Below, piece after piece: positions 6,907 through 8,676 of a stretch of DNA of 8,676 nucleotides. Position numbers and translations under genes: made by a program. Each line of letters opens with the position of its first letter. Position 1 is the stretch's first letter. Under the pieces are notes generated by a model. That model searched no databases. It had not been told where the DNA came from and saw only the letters and a list, made by a program, of their open reading frames with translations. This stretch comes from Rhodobiaceae bacterium (GTDB taxonomy: Bacteria > Pseudomonadota > Alphaproteobacteria > Parvibaculales > Parvibaculaceae), in contig NVWR01000001.1 of assembly GCA_002746275.1 (NCBI GenBank), positions 459,005 through 467,680 on the forward strand, given 5' to 3'.

Positions 6907-7704
6907 ATGTACAAATTTGATTATACCCGCGCTACCAGCGTCGCCCAGGCAGCGGAACTCCTCGCCGCCAATGACGAAAACCAATTGCTTGCCGGTGGCC
7001 AGACACTCATCCCAACACTGAAGCAGCGGCTTGCCATGCCAGCCACTCTTATTGATATTGGGCCCCTCGGCGATTTGAATTTCATTCGTGCCGAAGGCAA
7101 TGCAATCACCATTGGTGCCATCACCTGCCATGCAGACGTGGCTGTGTCAGCCGATGTTCAGCGACACAACCCCGCCCTGGCTGCACTCGCCGCCGGGATC
7201 GGCGACCCGGCCGTCCGCAGCCGTGGCACACTGGGTGGATCACTTGCCAACAACGACCCGGCCGCAGATTACCCTGCAGCGGCCCTAGGCCTCGATGCCA
7301 AAATTCATACCAACAAGCGCCTGATCGATGCTGACCCGTATTTCACAGGCATGTTCGAAACGGCCCTGGAGGAAGATGAGATCATCATCGAGGTGACTTT
7401 CCCGCATCCGGAAAAAGCAGCCTACGAGAAGTTTCCCAATCCCGCGTCCCGCTACGCCATGGTCGGGGTTTTCGTTGCAAAAACTCCCATCGATATTCGC
7501 GTTGCCGTGACAGGCGCTAGCGCAAACGGTGTTTTCCGGGTCACACAGATGGAGGAAGCCCTCGCCAAAAATTGGTCACCCGAAGCAATTTCGGACATCA
7601 AAGTGCCAGAAGACGGGCTTTTGAGCGATCTGCACGGCGCTGCCGACTATCGCAGCCACCTCATCACCGTGATGGCAAAACGGGCCGTCGCCGCCACAAT
7701 GTAA
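6907..7704 (+). CDS. coxM: CoxM, FAD-binding medium subunit
   Basis: Flavoprotein subunit of 265 residues that accepts electrons from the CoxS clusters and passes them on to the external acceptor. The N-terminal FAD-binding domain carries the two flavin motifs: AGGQT (29-33, in LLAGGQTLIPTLKQRL) and TLGGSLANNDPAADYP (108-123), of the AGGxS/T and TxGG types. The C-terminal domain (about 160-265) is the CO dehydrogenase flavoprotein C-terminal fold, with SRYAMVGVFVAK recognisable. It is somewhat shorter than the form I medium subunit of roughly 285-290 residues. No signal peptide is seen. It follows coxL by 11 bases and precedes coxD by 31 bases, in one likely transcript. Whether its electron acceptor is quinone by way of CoxG, oxygen or something else is not visible. 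Confidence 0.93.
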   Translation: MYKFDYTRATSVAQAAELLAANDENQLLAGGQTLIPTLKQRLAMPATLIDIGPLGDLNFIRAEGNAITIGAITCHADVAVSADVQRHNPALAALAAGIGDPAVRSRGTLGGSLANNDPAADYPAAALGLDAKIHTNKRLIDADPYFTGMFETALEEDEIIIEVTFPHPEKAAYEKFPNPASRYAMVGVFVAKTPIDIRVAVTGASANGVFRVTQMEEALAKNWSPEAISDIKVPEDGLLSDLHGAADYRSHLITVMAKRAVAATM

Positions 7705-7735
7705 CGATGCCACTTTTTCGTTTAGACTGAGACCC

Positions 7736-8647
7736 ATGAACACATCCCTTCCCGCCTCCATTGACGAGACGGTCGAGCTGTTATCGCGCGGTTCCTATAT
7801 CGCCGACCGCTCGCTTGGCACCATCGTCTATCTTGCCCTGTCCATGCAGCGCCCTCTTTTTCTGGAGGGCGAGGCTGGCGTCGGCAAAACCGAGATCGCA
7901 AAAGTTCTGGCCAGTGCGCTTGGCCGCAAGCTCATCCGCTTGCAATGCTATGAGGGGCTCGATACTGCCGCCGCCGTGTATGAGTGGAATTACCAGGCAC
8001 AGATGATTGAAATTCGTCTGGCGGAAGCACAGGGCGTGGAAGACCGCAACGCACTGGCCAAAGATGTCTTTGACGACCGATTTCTGATCCGACGTCCTCT
8101 GTTGCAGGCGTTAGAACCCGATGAGAACGGCCCGCCGGTTCTGTTGATTGATGAACTCGACCGCACCGACGAACCCTTTGAGGCCTATCTGCTGGAAGTG
8201 CTTTCCGATTATCAGATAACGATACCCGAGATCGGAACGATCGAAGCCAAAGAGCCTCCCATCGTCATCATCACGTCCAACCGAACCCGTGAAATCCACG
8301 ACGCGCTAAAACGTCGTTGCCTCTATCACTGGGTGGACTATCCCGATGCCGCGCGCGAGTTGGAGATTGTACGGCTGAAAGCGCCCCATGCTGCCGCAGA
8401 CCTCGCCAACCAGGTTGTCGCCTTTGTACAAGCGCTCCGGGAGCGTGACCTATACAAACAACCCGGTATTGCCGAGACACTCGACTGGGCCACAGCCCTC
8501 ACCCAGCTCAATGCGGTCTCCCTGGACGAAAGCAGCATCAACGACACACTAGGAACACTGCTTAAGTATCAGGACGATATTGCCAAGGTTCGCGGGTCAG
8601 AGGCCGCAGAAATTCTGGCCAGCCTCAAGCCCGTTGCAGCTGACTGA
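7736..8647 (+). CDS. coxD: CoxD-like MoxR family AAA+ ATPase
   Basis: AAA+ ATPase of 303 residues in the MoxR family. Motifs in order are Walker A GEAGVGKT (45-52), Walker B VLLIDE (135-140) followed by LDRTDEPFEAYLLEVLSDYQITIPE, sensor 1 Asn182 (IITSNRTREIHDALKRRC) and the Arg finger pair Arg193/Arg194, then a C-terminal helical lid. The length and the coxSLM-coxD position match CoxD, a membrane-associated chaperone that in form I systems is needed to build the Cu-S-Mo centre. Here the large subunit has no copper ligand, so CoxD must serve another step, perhaps sulfuration of the Mo or insertion of the cofactor; that is inference. MoxR proteins usually act with a von Willebrand A partner, expected just downstream. 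The ribosome site is poor (CTGAGA near 7727), and the first 9 residues could be trimmed only by moving to much later starts, so 7736 is kept. Confidence 0.9.
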   Translation: MNTSLPASIDETVELLSRGSYIADRSLGTIVYLALSMQRPLFLEGEAGVGKTEIAKVLASALGRKLIRLQCYEGLDTAAAVYEWNYQAQMIEIRLAEAQGVEDRNALAKDVFDDRFLIRRPLLQALEPDENGPPVLLIDELDRTDEPFEAYLLEVLSDYQITIPEIGTIEAKEPPIVIITSNRTREIHDALKRRCLYHWVDYPDAARELEIVRLKAPHAAADLANQVVAFVQALRERDLYKQPGIAETLDWATALTQLNAVSLDESSINDTLGTLLKYQDDIAKVRGSEAAEILASLKPVAAD

Positions 8648-8657
8648 AAGCACCAAA

Positions 8658-8676
8658 ATGCCTCGCGCCACATCAC
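8658..8676 (+). CDS. Start of a downstream gene, probably coxE (VWA protein), cut by window end
   Basis: An ATG 10 bases after the coxD stop opens a frame reading MPRATS to the window edge, preceded by a weak GAAAG (8646-8650). The sequence is too short for homology. In cox loci the MoxR ATPase gene is normally followed by coxE, encoding a von Willebrand factor A domain protein, so that is the contextual guess. Confidence 0.4.

Overview
The window reads as the chromosome of a moderately GC-rich proteobacterium, most likely an alphaproteobacterium. That placement rests on the codon style, the gene families and the coxSLM-coxD layout; no marker gene is present and I would not name a genus. All recognisable genes lie on the + strand and are tightly packed. 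I see no rRNA, tRNA, CRISPR array, insertion sequence or integration site, and no gene-free stretch longer than about 130 bases.

Region 1 (1-3264) is the 3' end of an operon for a multisubunit Mrp-type cation/proton antiporter, a relative of the complex I membrane arm. It holds a truncated MrpD-like channel subunit, a small two-helix membrane protein I cannot name, and a second, longer MrpD-like subunit with an extra C-terminal helix and membrane anchor. The three genes overlap end to end and are probably translationally coupled. The other subunits (MrpC, E, F, G and B-like) would be expected upstream, outside the window.

Region 2 (3306-8676) is a molybdenum hydroxylase locus of the aerobic carbon monoxide dehydrogenase family. 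The order is coxG (membrane-anchored SRPBCC protein), coxS (2Fe-2S subunit), coxL (molybdopterin subunit), coxM (FAD subunit) and coxD (MoxR-type AAA+ ATPase). The last 19 bases look like the start of another gene, by context probably coxE. The S-L-M order and the AYRGAGR active-site loop of CoxL mark it as the so-called form II enzyme. It lacks the copper-binding cysteine of true (form I) CO dehydrogenase, so its physiological substrate is uncertain.

Together, CoxS, CoxL and CoxM would form a cytoplasmic (LMS)2 hydroxylase passing electrons from Mo through two 2Fe-2S clusters to FAD. CoxG could tether the enzyme to the membrane or hand electrons to quinone, and CoxD (with CoxE) would mature the active site. 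The only sizeable non-coding gap, 127 bases between coxG and coxS, contains a promoter-like pair and a 17-base near-perfect dyad just before the coxS ribosome site. It is the best candidate for regulation of the locus. I found no wholly new system; the least described parts are the small antiporter-associated protein and the real substrate and maturation logic of the form II enzyme.
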